Shown here: piece after piece, positions 10,285 through 20,689 of the stretch
How the letters are laid out: every line of letters begins with the position of its first letter
Numbering within the stretch: position 1 is the stretch's first letter
Source of the DNA: Desmodus rotundus
Lineage: Eukaryota; Chordata; Mammalia; Chiroptera; Phyllostomidae
DNA length: 64,000 nt
Reading direction: 5' to 3'
Assembly: GCF_022682495.2 (NCBI RefSeq)
Contig: NC_071388.1
Location: 81,469,073-81,533,072, forward strand
Notes under the pieces: model-generated
What the model was told of the DNA's origin: nothing
Database searches by the model: none
What the model saw: the letters and a program-made list of their open reading frames with translations, nothing else
Program-made: the position numbers and the translations under genes

Positions 10285-10307
10285 GGATCCGAGAAGCTTT
10301 TTATTTT

Positions 10308-10860
10308 GATGAGGTCTCATTTGTTTATTCTTTCCTTTATGTCCCTTGCTTTAGGGGACATGTCTGTGAGGATGTTGCTGCGTGGAATGTCTGAGATTTT
10401 CCTGCCAATGTTTTCCTCAAGGACTTTTATGGTGTTACAACTTATATTTAAGTCTTTTATCCATCTTGAGTTTATTTTCGTGTATGGCATAAGTTGGTGA
10501 TCGAGTTTCATTTTTTTGCACGTAGCTGTCCAGATCTCCCAACACCATCTGTTGAAGAGGCTGTTTTTGCTCCATTTTATGCTTCTGCCTCCTTTGTCAA
10601 ATATTAATTGACCGTATAGACTTGAGTTTATTTCTGGGCTCTCTGTTCTGTTCCATTGGTCTATGTGCCTGTTTTTATGCCAGTACCAGGCTGTTTTGAT
10701 TATAGTGGCCTTGTAATACAGTTTGATATCAGGTATTGTGATCCCTCCTCTTTGTTCTTCTTTCTCAAAATTGCTGCAGCTATTCGGGGTCATTTATGGT
10801 TCCATATAAATTTCTGAAATGTTTGTTCTGTATCTGTGAAATATGTCATGGGTACTCTAA
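10308..10860 (-). pseudogene. L1 ORF2 segment of the nested copy, beyond the HAL1
   Basis: Continues the ORF2 reading of the 7420-10860 L1. The minus-strand frame at 10317-10793 contains '[20 protein letters not shown]' and '[17 protein letters not shown]', typical of the ORF2 region downstream of the reverse transcriptase. It ends at the truncation point at 10860 next to the TSD copy at 10861-10874. Confidence 0.85.
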
Positions 10861-10874
10861 TAAGTTGGTGATTT

Positions 10875-13855
10875 AGTTTCTTTTTTTTTTTTTTTTTTTT
10901 TTTGCATGTACCAGTCCAGTTCTCCCAACAGAATTTATTGAAGAACCTGTCTGTACTCCATTGTATGCTCATGCCCTCATTGTCAAATATTAATTGACCA
11001 TAGAGACATGGGTTTATTTCTGGGCTCTCTATTCTGTTCCACTGACCTATGTGTCTGTTTTTATGCCAGTACCAGACTACTCTTATTACTGTGGTCTTGT
11101 AGTATAGTTTGATATTGGGTATTGATATCTCTACTACTTTGTTCTTTCTTAATATTGCTGAGGTTATTTGGGGTCTTTTTTGGTTCCATATATATTTTGA
11201 AATATTTGTTCTATATTTGTGAAATATGTCATTGGTATTTTAATAGGAATTGCATTGAATCTATAGATTATTTTGCATAGTATGGAAATTTTAATTATGT
11301 TAATTCTTCCAATCCATGAACATGGCATATGCTTCCATTTATTTGTGTATTCCTTAATTTCTTTCTTCAGTGTTCTGTAGTTTTCTGAGTACAGGTCTTT
11401 TACCTCCTTGGTTAAATTTATTCCTAGGTACTTAATTTTTCTTGTTGCTAGAGTAAATGGGATTTTTTTCTGAATTTTTCTTTCTGATATTTCATTGTTG
11501 GTGTGCAAAAATGCCTTTGATTTCTGAATATCAACTTTGTATCATACTATATTGCCAAATTCATTTATTAGGTCTAGTAGTTTTTTGGTAGAGACTATAG
11601 GGTTTTCTATGTACACAATCATGTTGTCTGCAAATAATGACAGTTTTACTTCTTCTTTTCCAATTTGGATTTTTTTTTCCTTTTCTTTTCAGATTTTTAA
11701 AAAATTGTTTAAGTACAGTTGACTCCATTTTCCCACCAATACTCTCCACTGCCCCACCTCCCCCCACCTCCCACCCTCAATCCTTCCCCACTTTGGCTTT
11801 GTCCATGGGTCCTTTATACATGTTTCTTGATGACCCTTCCCTTTCTTTCCCACATTTTTCCCCTCCACCCTCTCCTCTGTTTACTGGATGATTTTTACTT
11901 CTTTTTGTTTGATAGCTGTGGCTAGACTTCCAGTATTATGCTGAATAAGAATGGTAAGAGCAGACATTCTTGTCTTCTTCCTGATCTTAAGGGGAAAGCT
12001 TTTAGTTTTGCCCACAGAGTATAACACTGGCTGAGGTTTCTTGTATATGGCTTTTATTATGTTGAGGTATGCTCCCTCTATTTCCACTTTGCTGAATGTT
12101 TTTATCATAAATGGGTGCCAGATTTCATCAAATACTTTTCCAGCACCTATTGATATGATCATGTAGTTTTTGTCTTTCATTTTGTTTATGTGTATATTAC
12201 ATTTATTGACTTGTGAATATTGTACCATTTTTTCATCCCTGGGATGAATCCCACTTGACTATGGTGTGTGATCTTTTTAATGTATTTCTGAATCTGGGTT
12301 GCTAGTATTTCGTCAAGCATTTTAGATCTATGTTCATCAGATCTATTGGCCTGTACTTTTCTTTCCTTGTTGTATCTTTGCTGGTTTTGGAATGAGGATG
12401 TTACTGGCCTTGTAAAAAGTTTGGGAGTCTTCCCTCTTCTTGAATTTTTTGCAATATATTGAGAAGGATAACAGTTAGTTCTTCCTTAAATGTTTGGTAA
12501 AATTCACCTGTGAAGCAACCTGGTCCAGGGCTTTTGTGTGCTAGGAGTTTTTTGATTACTGCTTTGATTTTACTATTTGTTATCAGTCTATTCAGGCTTT
12601 CTGGTTCTTCTTGATTCAGCTTTGGAAGATTGTATGTTTCTAGAAATTTGTCCATTTCACCCAGGTCTTCTAATTTCTTAGCATATCGTTGTTCACAGTA
12701 ATTTCTTACAATCCTTTGTACTTCTGTGGTAGCAGTTGTGACTTGTATTTCTGATTTTATATATTTGGGTCCTCTCTCTTTTTTTCTTGATGAGTCTGGT
12801 TAAAGGTTTGTCAATTTTTAAAATCTTTTCAATGAATCAGCTCCTGGATTTATTGATCCTTGAATTGTTCTTTTAGTCTCTATGTCATTTAAGTCTGCTC
12901 TGATGTTGATTATTTCCTTCCTTGTACTCCCTCTGGGCTTTGTTTGTCATTGTTACTCTAGACCTTTTAGATGTGGGTTTAGGTCACTTATTTGAGACTT
13001 CCCTATCTTCCTTAGGTAGTCCTGTATTGCCACGAACTCCCTGCTCAGGACTGCCTTCGTTGTGTCCCATAGCTTTTGGGTTGGTGTGAGTTCTTTTTCA
13101 TGTTTCCAGATACTTTTTGATTTTTTCCTTGATCTCATCATTGGCCCATTTATTATTTAATAACATATTATTCAGTCTTCATGTATTTGAACGTTTTTGA
13201 GTTTTTCCTTGAGATTGGTCTCTAGTTTCAATCCATTGTAATCTAAGCATATGCTTGATATGATTTCAGTTTTCTTAAATTTGTTGAATCTTGTTTTATG
13301 GCTCAGCATGTGGTCTGTTTTTGGAAATATTCCATGTGCATTTGAAAATGATGTATATTTTGCTTCTTTCGGGTGAAAGGTTTTGTATATATCAATTAAG
13401 TCCATTTGATCTAGAGAGTCATTCAGTGCCACAAGATCATTGCTAATTCTTCATTTTAAGATCTATCCATTGTTGACAGTGGGGCATTAAAACACCCTAT
13501 GATGATGTTTTGTTGTCAATATCTTTCTTGAGGTGCTCCAAGATTTTCTTTATATATTTAGGAGCTCCTATGTTGGGTGTATATATGTTTACAAGGGTTA
13601 TATCCTGCTGTTGGATTGTTCCTGTAAGTATTATGTAGTGTCTTGCTTTGTCCCTATTTATGATTTTGGTTTTGAAGCCTATTTTGTGTGATATAAGTAT
13701 TGCTACCCCAGTTTTCTTTTCATATCCAGTTGTTTGGCATATTTTTTCCATCCCTTCACTTTCAGTCTGTGTAGATCATTCATTCTGAAGTGGGTCTCTC
13801 GTAGACAGCATTTAAGAGGGTCATGTTTTCTTATCCATTCTAATGCCCTATGTCT
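10875..13855 (-). pseudogene. old L1 ORF2 relic (endonuclease and reverse transcriptase)
   Basis: Broken ORF2 of the host L1. Pieces read on the minus strand include an endonuclease segment with 'VAILISHKIGFKTKI' and 'YTPNIGAPKYIKKI' (13497-13751), a segment with 'DLIDIYKTFHPKEAKYTS' (13172-13432), an RT fingers segment with 'LAHKSPGPGCFTGEFYQTF' (12401-12655), and the RT end with '[20 protein letters not shown]' (11164-11508). The frame is lost repeatedly. Coding similarity stops at 13855, equal to about ORF2 codon 24, where the purine-rich repeat begins. A short L1 3' end is inserted at about 11690-11890. ORF2 proteins nick DNA and reverse-transcribe L1 RNA at the target; this copy is inactive. 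Confidence 0.85.
11690..11890 (-). mobile_element. ~200-bp L1 3'-UTR insertion inside the old L1 ORF2
   Basis: ORF2 sequence up to 'caatttggat' is interrupted by a T-rich run, 'aagtacagttgactcc' (an L1 3' end, reversed) and a C-rich 3' UTR ending near 'cctctgtttactgg'. ORF2 sequence then resumes at 'gatagctgtggctag'. In the intact L1 these two ORF2 pieces are close together, so this is a separate, severely 5'-truncated insertion. The TSD is unclear in the T-rich context. Confidence 0.7.
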
Positions 13856-14700
13856 GGTACCCTAAAACATAAGTAAAACAGGGAAGGACAATGGCAAAAT
13901 GGAATAAGAAAAGGGAAGAATATACTATGAGGTTTGAAATAAAATTTAAAAGGTAGTGAACCAAAGGGAACAAAATAACAGAAAAACCACAGCAGGGTCA
14001 GTATCAGCGACAGGTGGGCAAAGACTACTGAAGGTGCAAAGGGAATAAGAATATCATACAAGAGAACAAAGAGAATATGAGATGTCTACAGTAAAGAAAA
14101 ACTATTTTGTGAGGCTAAGGGGAGGAAAAATAGTAAGAATATGGAATAGAATCCAGGCTAAGAAAAGGAAAAAATAAAATTCCTAACAAATAAGCTAGGG
14201 CAGGTGGAAGGCAAAATGAAGTAAGACAAGTGGAGAGTAACCTATGAGATGTGAAGTGTGAAAAATAGTGAACCAATAAGAATACCATTGAAAAAGAACA
14301 TCAATGACGATAATATCTAAGCCCAACAAGCCACAATTTATGGTGGGAAGGAAATAAGAATATTATAAGAGGGAGAAAAAAGAATGTAAACTGATTAAAG
14401 GAAGGAAGAATGCTTTTGAGAGGAGAAATAGTAAAGAATAGGAACGAGGTGTAGCATGGGAGAAAATAAAATTTGCAATGAAAATAAGAGGGCAGGAAGA
14501 AGGCAAAATGGAGTACATCAAGGGAAGGGTGCTATGAGATTTGAAGTAACAATAAAATGAAAAATAATATAAAATCTGGAAAAAGAATACAAAATAAAAA
14601 AACAAAGAGTAGTAAATTAGTTGGAATACAATTGAAGTGAAAGAAGAAATATTAAAAGGCTATGGAAAGGAAGGAAAAAAACAGAAATTCTGAAGAAAAG
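13856..14700 (-). repeat. purine-rich ~300-bp diverged tandem repeat, in place of ORF1
   Basis: The + strand is almost all A and G. Anchors recur at about 300-bp spacing: 'gcaaaatg' at 13894, 14211 and 14503; 'ataagaatat' at about 14045 and 14354; 'gaggaaaaatagtaa' at 14122 against 'gaggagaaatagtaa' at 14420. That gives roughly 2.7 units. In the host L1 it lies between the 5' UTR and ORF2, so the element-sense strand is pyrimidine-rich. I cannot tell whether it is 5' UTR sequence brought next to ORF2 by loss of ORF1 or a later expansion. Confidence 0.65.
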
Positions 14701-16195
14701 CGAGGTGGAATTTGTCTCAGGCGTTTGGTGTTTGCCTTCCGACTTCTTCATCTGGATCTCCAAGTTTTTTATCAGCTCAAGGTCCCAGGGTGAGTTGTCT
14801 AACTTCTGGCAACACCACCTGTATCACTTTCACCTGCCTCTAGAGGGGGCTTCTCTTGTGATTGGAAGGGTAGGACCCAACGTCTGCCCTGCGAGGCACT
14901 GTTCAATCTTCTGGGAAAATTGTGAGTGTGTTCCCCCTGTCCCTGAACAACCCCTCTTGATCTGTCACAGTTTATTTGCAATAATGTATAGTTTCTGATT
15001 AATTAGCTGTCTGTTTCATGGGAGGGAGCAATCTGTGTAAGAGGGTCCACTCTCTCCTGCTTGGTGTTGATGGCAGCTCTGTGTGCGAGCTGAAGCTTGG
15101 CAGGGCCCTGACTTCCCCTTGCTGCACTGCTTTCGGATCTTCCTGCTTTTTTGGCCTCAGTGAAATAGGGCCCTAGGAACCAGTGTACTTTATTTCCCTG
15201 AGAGAAGTTCAAAACGGACCCTTTAGGTGTTCCTCTTGCTGTCTTTCGCTTGTGGAAATGCACCCTGCATGGTTCTTGAGCCTGCCCTCTTTTGCAAATC
15301 TTCCCTTCTCCAGCAGGAGGTGAGGGCTAGATGAGACCTTCCCTGAGGTTCCACCAGGGAAGGGGGCCCTGTCTGGCTTTAAATAATCTCAGGTGCACAG
15401 TTCCCAGCCCATTGTTCTTGCAGCAGACAGAGGCCCACAGTCTCCACTCGGTGCACATCTGTTCTGCCAGCTGCTCTGGGCTGGGGCTGAGAAATTCCCT
15501 TGCTTTTCACCTTCCTGGTCAATCTGCCCAGCTGCACTGAGTAGAAGCAAACCTCACCCTCAGTCCTTTCCCCTTGCTGACAGGGCAGCTGCACACAGGG
15601 TCCCTGCCCAGCACACCCAGCATGCCCAGCATGGCTCCCCTTTTAAAAAGTCTCTTTAGGTGCTTGCATTGCAGCATTGAGTCACTGTCTGGCTTACCAT
15701 ACATGCTATCTCTCCCAAAAAGTCAAGAGTCTCCTGTAGTCAGAGCTGCCCATGGCCAGCCTCTTCCTCCTGACCCAGGTGCAGATAGCATCCCCCTCTC
15801 TCTACCTGGCACTCTCCCAGTTGGCACTTGCTGCTGCAACTATGGGTGTGCTGCTTGCTATGTGTGTGTATAGCTTGGATTTCCCTGACTTTGTGTATCC
15901 AAGTCACTGCTGGCCCAGGTCTGGAGATTCCCTGCCCTGGGAGGGGAGGGAGCCACAAAGCTGCGATCTCTGCCAGGCTCTCTGCGGCTGCAGGCACCAC
16001 GGGTATTTCTCCGTGCACTTATAAATCTCCTCATCGCCCATTGTGAGTGTCTTTCTGTACTCCTTGGCTTCCAAACTTCATATCAGCTAAGATTCTGTTG
16101 AATATTCTTTTTTTTTTTTTCTGGAAGATCGGCCAAGTGTCCAAGTTGAGTGCAAGGGCTAGTGGACTTCCACCTACTAGGCCACCATCTCCCTT
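14701..16195 (-). promoter_or_regulatory. long 5' UTR of the old L1
   Basis: A moderately GC-rich block ends exactly at the TSD at 16196. The 5' terminus reads in element sense 'GGGAGATGGTGGCCTAG', resembling L1 5' ends with the YY1-like ATGGYGGC core (+ strand 16181-16190). No ORF1 similarity occurs in it. Open frames of 60-99 codons on both strands (15003-16024) have no recognisable motif. Promoter role is inferred from position. Confidence 0.6.
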
Positions 16196-16209
16196 GAATA
16201 AATTACCAA

Positions 16210-19200
16210 TTCTTAGGGTTATATAATTATATAGCAATGACTAAATTTTTACTCTAGTATTAGAAGTAAAGTGATCACTGAACCAAATGTTTAAGACCCA
16301 AATTCTGGTGTGGTTTTGCTTTTGTGTTCTTATTTGTAAAATATGGCTCATTTGTAAACAATATTATTGATGTAACACTTAGGGAAAATATACATACAAT
16401 CAAAGACATTTGTGAAATTTCAAGAAAAATGTGAAACATCAATATCATAAGCAGTTTCTAAGGGGAAACAAAAAGCATAAATGAATTCCGAAGATTTATT
16501 TTTGTAACAACTTTTTAGAGACATTTGGAGAGAATCAAGTGACTCGGAAAGAACTAATTATCCCAGGGTTACACTTTGGGAAGCAGGAACATAAATTGCA
16601 AAGGGAAGCCCCATCATATAAATCCTGGACACCAAACTGAAAACAAACCAGAAGGACTACTGTTTTTTCAAGCCAGAAATTAATTTATTTTCATATAAAG
16701 TGTTGAATTAAGCCAGAGGAGCAAAAGTATTAAGTACAGTATTTTAAACTTGAAGATAAAGCAAAACCTAAAGCATCCTCAAAGAAATCATTTTCTGTCA
16801 TGGTGCAAGGAGGTGCTATTTAAAAGTTTTTACTGGTGTATTTAATTTAAAGTTTTGAATTGCTCTGCAGCTTCTGACTGCTGAGGACCTATTGTCTTGC
16901 AGTCTTCTTTGTAACCCAGACCAGGAAATCTCTGCTAGCTTGCATCTCATGGTCTCATATAAATAAGGCATGCAGATGGCTGAAATGTTAGAGCTGGCTG
17001 GCGCTTGCCTTAAAAATGGTGTTGGGAGGCAGGGTGTGAAGACTTATGAAGCTATTTGTAAAGACTTAAACATTAACAAGACAGATATGACACTTACCCC
17101 ATCAATTGGTCACAGATATGCTTCTTAAGCATTTTCCTTGACCCACTGGCCATCTACAAAACTTTATTTTTTCCTGACCCAAACCAATTCCTCAAAGTCT
17201 ACATTCTGTAGGAAAAGAAGTTGGATTAAGACTATGGCTTTCTCAGGGTTTTCTCCAGTGTTTGTTTTCTTTATTGAGGTCTCTTTTATCTACAAATTCA
17301 TAGGCAGCTGTGTCAGTAAAAAACAAGCAAAGCCCAAAGTGAGATAGATGAGGGATCTTACCAGGAATTAGCGTACCTCCTTCCTCCCCACACTCCCGGT
17401 CTCAAGCTGTTTTCTAAGAGTGTCCCATTCAACAGTTTCTGGGCAACCTTTTTAAGACCACTCAAGAACGTCCTGAATTTTCCCCTTCTCTGAATTCTCG
17501 TTATATTAATAATCTACCAACTGCTATTGAGATTAGTTTGATTTATGTTCTTTCTAATCTCTCATAGGTGTATATTAAATAGTCATATAGCTCACGTTGA
17601 AATCATAAGCTCTGTGGGGCAAGGACACCCTATAATTCTCTTCTGTACCTGCTCATTGTAGGATGTAATAAATGCACTTGCATACTGTTAAGATCTGCAG
17701 AACAGAGAAAGTCTTCAAAGAAAAAGATTTACATATTCTCAGTAAATCTCACTAAGTAATGTGGGAATTTAATCCTATTAAATATCACAGCACCAGGAAA
17801 ATGAAGGAAACACTTCTCAGAGTCTAACAGAATGACTGTCTTTTGAGTCTCATTCCTGAACTATATTCCTCTTGCTGTATAAGTAATAGGCACACTGTTG
17901 GGCCAGACATGATTTCCCATTTAAAAACAAATGTTCTGAATTAAGGAAAGCAAAATTAAATAAACTCTGAGAAGGGAATGAGCAATGGTAACAGGCTCAA
18001 ATTTTTTTAGGGGATCCAAGCATTAATGATTCTATTATCTGCCATTTGCAGCTTTGCCAAAGGTGCTTCAGGGGTGGGGAATTTGATAAGAATTCATTCC
18101 AATTAAAGAACTTTAGAAATGGCCCTCTGCTATCACCCACTGTTTTGGATTGAAGGAAGATGAATGAAGATAACATGGTCCCAACAGTCTAACTGCAGTT
18201 TCTTTCCATTTTTGCTAAGAATTTGTAGAAAAAGTCACTTCGAATTAAAAAAATTAAGAGCTTTATTGTCAGAAAGTATCACTAATGCATATAATTACTA
18301 TTTAAAATGATCGAGATGGCCTAAAGACAGACACTTTATTTTAATACTCACTATTCAATTGCATAAGTGACATTTGCTAATAACCGAAGGAAGTTACCTG
18401 CTGTGGTGGTGAGTGTCAGGGTGGGAAGTCGAGCGTTTCGACATGGGAGCCAGCGCCATGTGCAGTGCCCATAAAGACAGCAAGAATCAATAAACATGTC
18501 AATTTAAAAATGTTAAAAACCTGAAATATTCCCAGATAACTCCATTAGGAAAGACAAAATGTAATGGGCAGGAGCAGTTATTTCTCGACAGACTGCCCAC
18601 TAGACTGGTTTGCAGAACTGCCACAATTCACATTTAAAAAGTTAGGAGAATCTGGGCGGAGCGAAGGTGGCAGGTAAACTAACTCTGCAAAGTGGTAGAT
18701 GTGGGTAGGCTAATTGCTGATGCCCCAAGATATCCCTCAGCACCGTGCTTCCTGACTTGGTGCATTGGTTAAAAAATAAAAAATGTCAGTGTTCTTCCAG
18801 CCCTTAGAGACCTACCTTGTGTGATTAAGAAAATATTGGATAGTTTATTTTGTTGTTGGGAGAAGGAAGACAGATGACTCAGTTTTGAAGTTTAGAGCTA
18901 CTCCAATATGGTATTTTGAAAATGTCATCAAGCCTACTATAAAGCTAAATCTATTCATTGTGCCGAGTGGGATTTGACGACTATACATTTCAAAAGTTGC
19001 TTAATTTTCCTGATTATGAAAGTAACAAATGTTCATCATGGAAAAGCTGAGTTGAAAAGGAAGAATAAATTAGTAGAAATCTCATCATACAAATAAAACT
19101 TTAACATTTAGAATTTTTTTTTTAACTTTTTCTGTGCAGAACTTTGTCGTACACATTGTCAATCTGTATCTTCAGTTTGGGACTTTTTTTTTTAGCTTAA

Positions 19201-19221
19201 CCTGTGGAAACCAACTACAGT
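16210..19221. other. unassigned stretch
   Basis: About 3 kb of AT-rich DNA with no recognised gene. A faint L2 tail lies at 17440-17690; otherwise nothing could be assigned on either strand. Confidence 0.35.
17440..17690 (+). mobile_element. L2 3'-end fragment (weak)
   Basis: 'cataagctctgtggggcaag' followed about 60 bp on by 'taggatgtaataaatgcac' recalls the L2 terminus (an 'aagctccatgagggcaggg' block, then a 'tcaataaatattt' tail). Eroded. Confidence 0.35.
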
Positions 19222-19545
19222 GCAGGCAAGCCTCATTTTATTGTATGCTTTGCTTTATTGCACTTTGCAGGTACTGTGTTTTCAGTATTGAAGCAAGACC
19301 TTCCACCCCCAACTTAGGTGAGTTATGGTTAGCAGTTTTTAACAATAAAGTATTTTTAAATTAAGGCATGTTGATTTTTTTAATGAATAATGCTATTGTA
19401 CACTTAATAGACTATACAGTATAGTGTAAACATAACTTTCATATGCCTGGGAAACCAAAAAATTAATGTGATTTGCTTTATTGCAATATTTGCTTTATTG
19501 TGGTAGTCTCTAATTGAACCTGAAATATCTCTGAGATATACCTGT
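19222..19545 (+). mobile_element. internally deleted Tigger1-like transposon
   Basis: Begins 'caggcaagcctcattttatt' and ends 'ctctgagatatacctg', imperfect terminal inverted repeats of the Tigger (pogo-related, Tc1/mariner) type. The interior carries 'aacaataaagtatttttaaa' and 'cacttaatagactatacag', as near the 3' end of Tigger1. At ~320 bp no transposase frame remains, so it is a non-autonomous remnant. Confidence 0.7.
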
Positions 19546-20206
19546 AGCCCTTCCTTATCTACAGTTTTGCTTTCCACAGTTTAAATTACTTGCAGTCAAC
19601 CTCATTCCAAATATATTAAATAGGAAATTCCAGAAATAAACAGCTCGTGGGGTTTAAACTGCATGCTATTCTGAATAGCACGATGAAGTCTTGCACCATC
19701 CAGCTCCGTCCTACCCAGAATGTGAATCGCCCCTTTGTTCAGTGTATCCACACTGCATACATTACCCATCTATTAATCACTGAGTAGCCAATCAGTTATC
19801 AGATTGACTGTCGATATTTCAGTGCTTGTGTCCAAGAAACCCTTATAGCTAAAAACTGCTAACCGTAGCTGTCATAATGCCTACCTCATTTACCTCATTG
19901 CGTAGGTATTGTGTCATCTCTCGTCATCACAGGAAGGATAAGTACAGTAAATGAGATATTTTGAGAGAGAGAGACCACAGTCATATAACTTTTATTACTG
20001 TATATTATTATAATTGTTCTATTTTATTATTAGTTATTGTCAATCTCTTACTGTGCCTATGTTATAAATTGAACTTTATCACAGGTATGTATGCATGTAT
20101 TGGTAAAAACATTATATATATAGGATTTGGTACTATTCTGGTTTTAGGCAACCACTGGAGTTCTTGGAATGTATCACCTGCCGATAAGAGGGGACTGACT
20201 ACTATA
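19546..20206 (+). mobile_element. second Tigger-family element, abutting the first
   Basis: The left end 'tagcccttccttatctacag' and right end 'gccgataagaggggactgac' form terminal inverted repeats (CAGTAGTCCCCCCTTATC-like, diverged). The interior has 'ttccagaaataaac' and 'cgtcatcacaggaaggat', typical of Tigger non-autonomous elements. No transposase frame. It starts within a few bases of the end of the first element. Confidence 0.65.
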
Positions 20207-20535
20207 TGGGAGAAGGAAGGATTAGCTAATGGATTTAAATTATAGAGAAGACAAGGGGAGATTAGATTAAGGGTCTTCTGAATCGGAAACTGCTAGACAA
20301 CTTAATGTACATAAAGCAAGGAATGCTGTGCAACCCTAATAAAGAATGTCTTTCTTTAGTATTAATATGGGACAGACTCCAGTGTATGTTGTGGATGTGA
20401 AGAGCAAGGTAAATAGTGTATTTAGCATGCTGCTAGGGCTACGAGGAATACCAGCGCGGACTGCGTACTAATATGTGAGTGATGTCCCTCTGGAATTGTG
20501 TATTGCATGGTCCTCTAGTGACATGTCCCTGGTGT

Positions 20536-20569
20536 TGAAAAAATTTTCGGACTGAAAAAATTTTCGGAC
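20536..20569 (+). repeat. 17-bp perfect tandem duplication
   Basis: The unit tgaaaaaattttcggac occurs at 20536-20552 and again at 20553-20569 without mismatch, at the left edge of the hAT-like remnant. Confidence 0.85.
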
Positions 20570-20683
20570 TGTATAAATGTAACTACTGCTTAACTGCTAA
20601 GGAGTTGAAATTACATTCGGCCCTTTGAAGGCAACTGTGAGGCTGATGTGGCCCCCGGTGAAAATGAGTTTGGCACCCCTGCA
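20570..20683 (+). mobile_element. right half of a non-autonomous hAT-like element
   Basis: The end reads 'gaaaatgagtttggcacccctg', i.e. a CAGGGGTGCCAAACTC terminus on the other strand, preceded by 'ggccctttgaaggcaac'. This is the layout of a short mammalian/bat hAT element whose two halves are mirror-like. The matching left terminus is missing. No transposase. Confidence 0.45.
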
Positions 20684-20689
20684 GTCTAG

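Larger units (their letters stand above)
8452..10291 (-). mobile_element. HAL1 (half-L1) element, apparently full length
   Basis: A 1,840-bp insertion bounded by a perfect 16-bp target-site duplication, agaagctttttatttt, at 8436-8451 and 10292-10307. In element order it has a 755-bp CpG-rich 5' UTR (10291-9537), one L1 ORF1-type frame (9536-8838), a 386-bp 3' UTR with a C/T-rich + strand, and an A-rich tail (8452 upward). No ORF2 is present. Another copy of the same family at 28012-28914 also passes from ORF1 straight to the same 3' UTR, so the lack of ORF2 is a family property and not a private deletion. This architecture is that of HAL1, a known L1-derived class that depends on L1 enzymes. 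High CpG content and an exact TSD indicate a recent insertion, the youngest layer of the nest. Confidence 0.9.
9537..10291 (-). promoter_or_regulatory. HAL1 5' UTR / presumed internal promoter, CpG-rich
   Basis: This is the GC- and CpG-densest part of the window, standing out sharply from AT-rich flanks. Element transcription should start at 10291, where the sense strand begins near 'GGATCCAGGATGGCGGCG', containing a YY1-like core at 10274-10284. Two ~89-bp imperfect tandem units lie at about 9940-10028 and 10029-10117. The retained CpGs suggest a young insertion or weak germline methylation. Promoter function is inferred from L1 biology. Confidence 0.65.
7420..10860 (-). mobile_element. younger 5'-truncated L1 nested in the old L1
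   Basis: A perfect 14-bp target-site duplication, taagttggtgattt, lies at 7406-7419 and 10861-10874. The copy holds the A-tail and 3' UTR (7420-7670) and the C-terminal part of ORF2 (7671-8435 and 10308-10860). It is truncated at a point equal to about position 54405 in the full-length L1 of this window. Sequence is very close to that L1 over the whole overlap (few differences per line), so both belong to one recent subfamily. The HAL1 at 8452-10291 splits it. Without the HAL1 and its duplicated site the L1 is about 1.6 kb. Confidence 0.92.
6767..16195 (-). mobile_element. old full-span L1, host of two nested insertions
   Basis: One L1 copy whose limits are fixed by a 13-14 bp target-site duplication: gaataaattacaaa at 6753-6766 and gaataaattaccaa at 16196-16209. 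In element order it has a 5' UTR (16195-14701), a purine-rich tandem-repeat block (14700-13856, given on the + strand), ORF2 relics starting at about codon 24 (13855-10875, then 7405-6870), and a 3' UTR with an A-tail (about 6868-6767). ORF1 is absent. Between ORF2 and the 3' end another segment is missing: 3' UTR sequence jumps to the ORF2 C-terminal region near 6870. A younger L1 interrupts it at 7420-10860. Many stops and indels make it a dead copy and the oldest layer of the nest. Confidence 0.85.

Noticed and set aside
13856..14700. CRISPR-like or satellite array
   Set aside because: There are fewer than three ~300-bp diverged units with no short spaced identical repeats; it is contained in an L1 in mammalian DNA.
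15003..16024. Cluster of overlapping frames on both strands suggesting a gene
   Set aside because: They fall in the GC-richer 5' UTR of the old L1, which is bounded by its TSD at 16196; no frame dominates and none has a domain.
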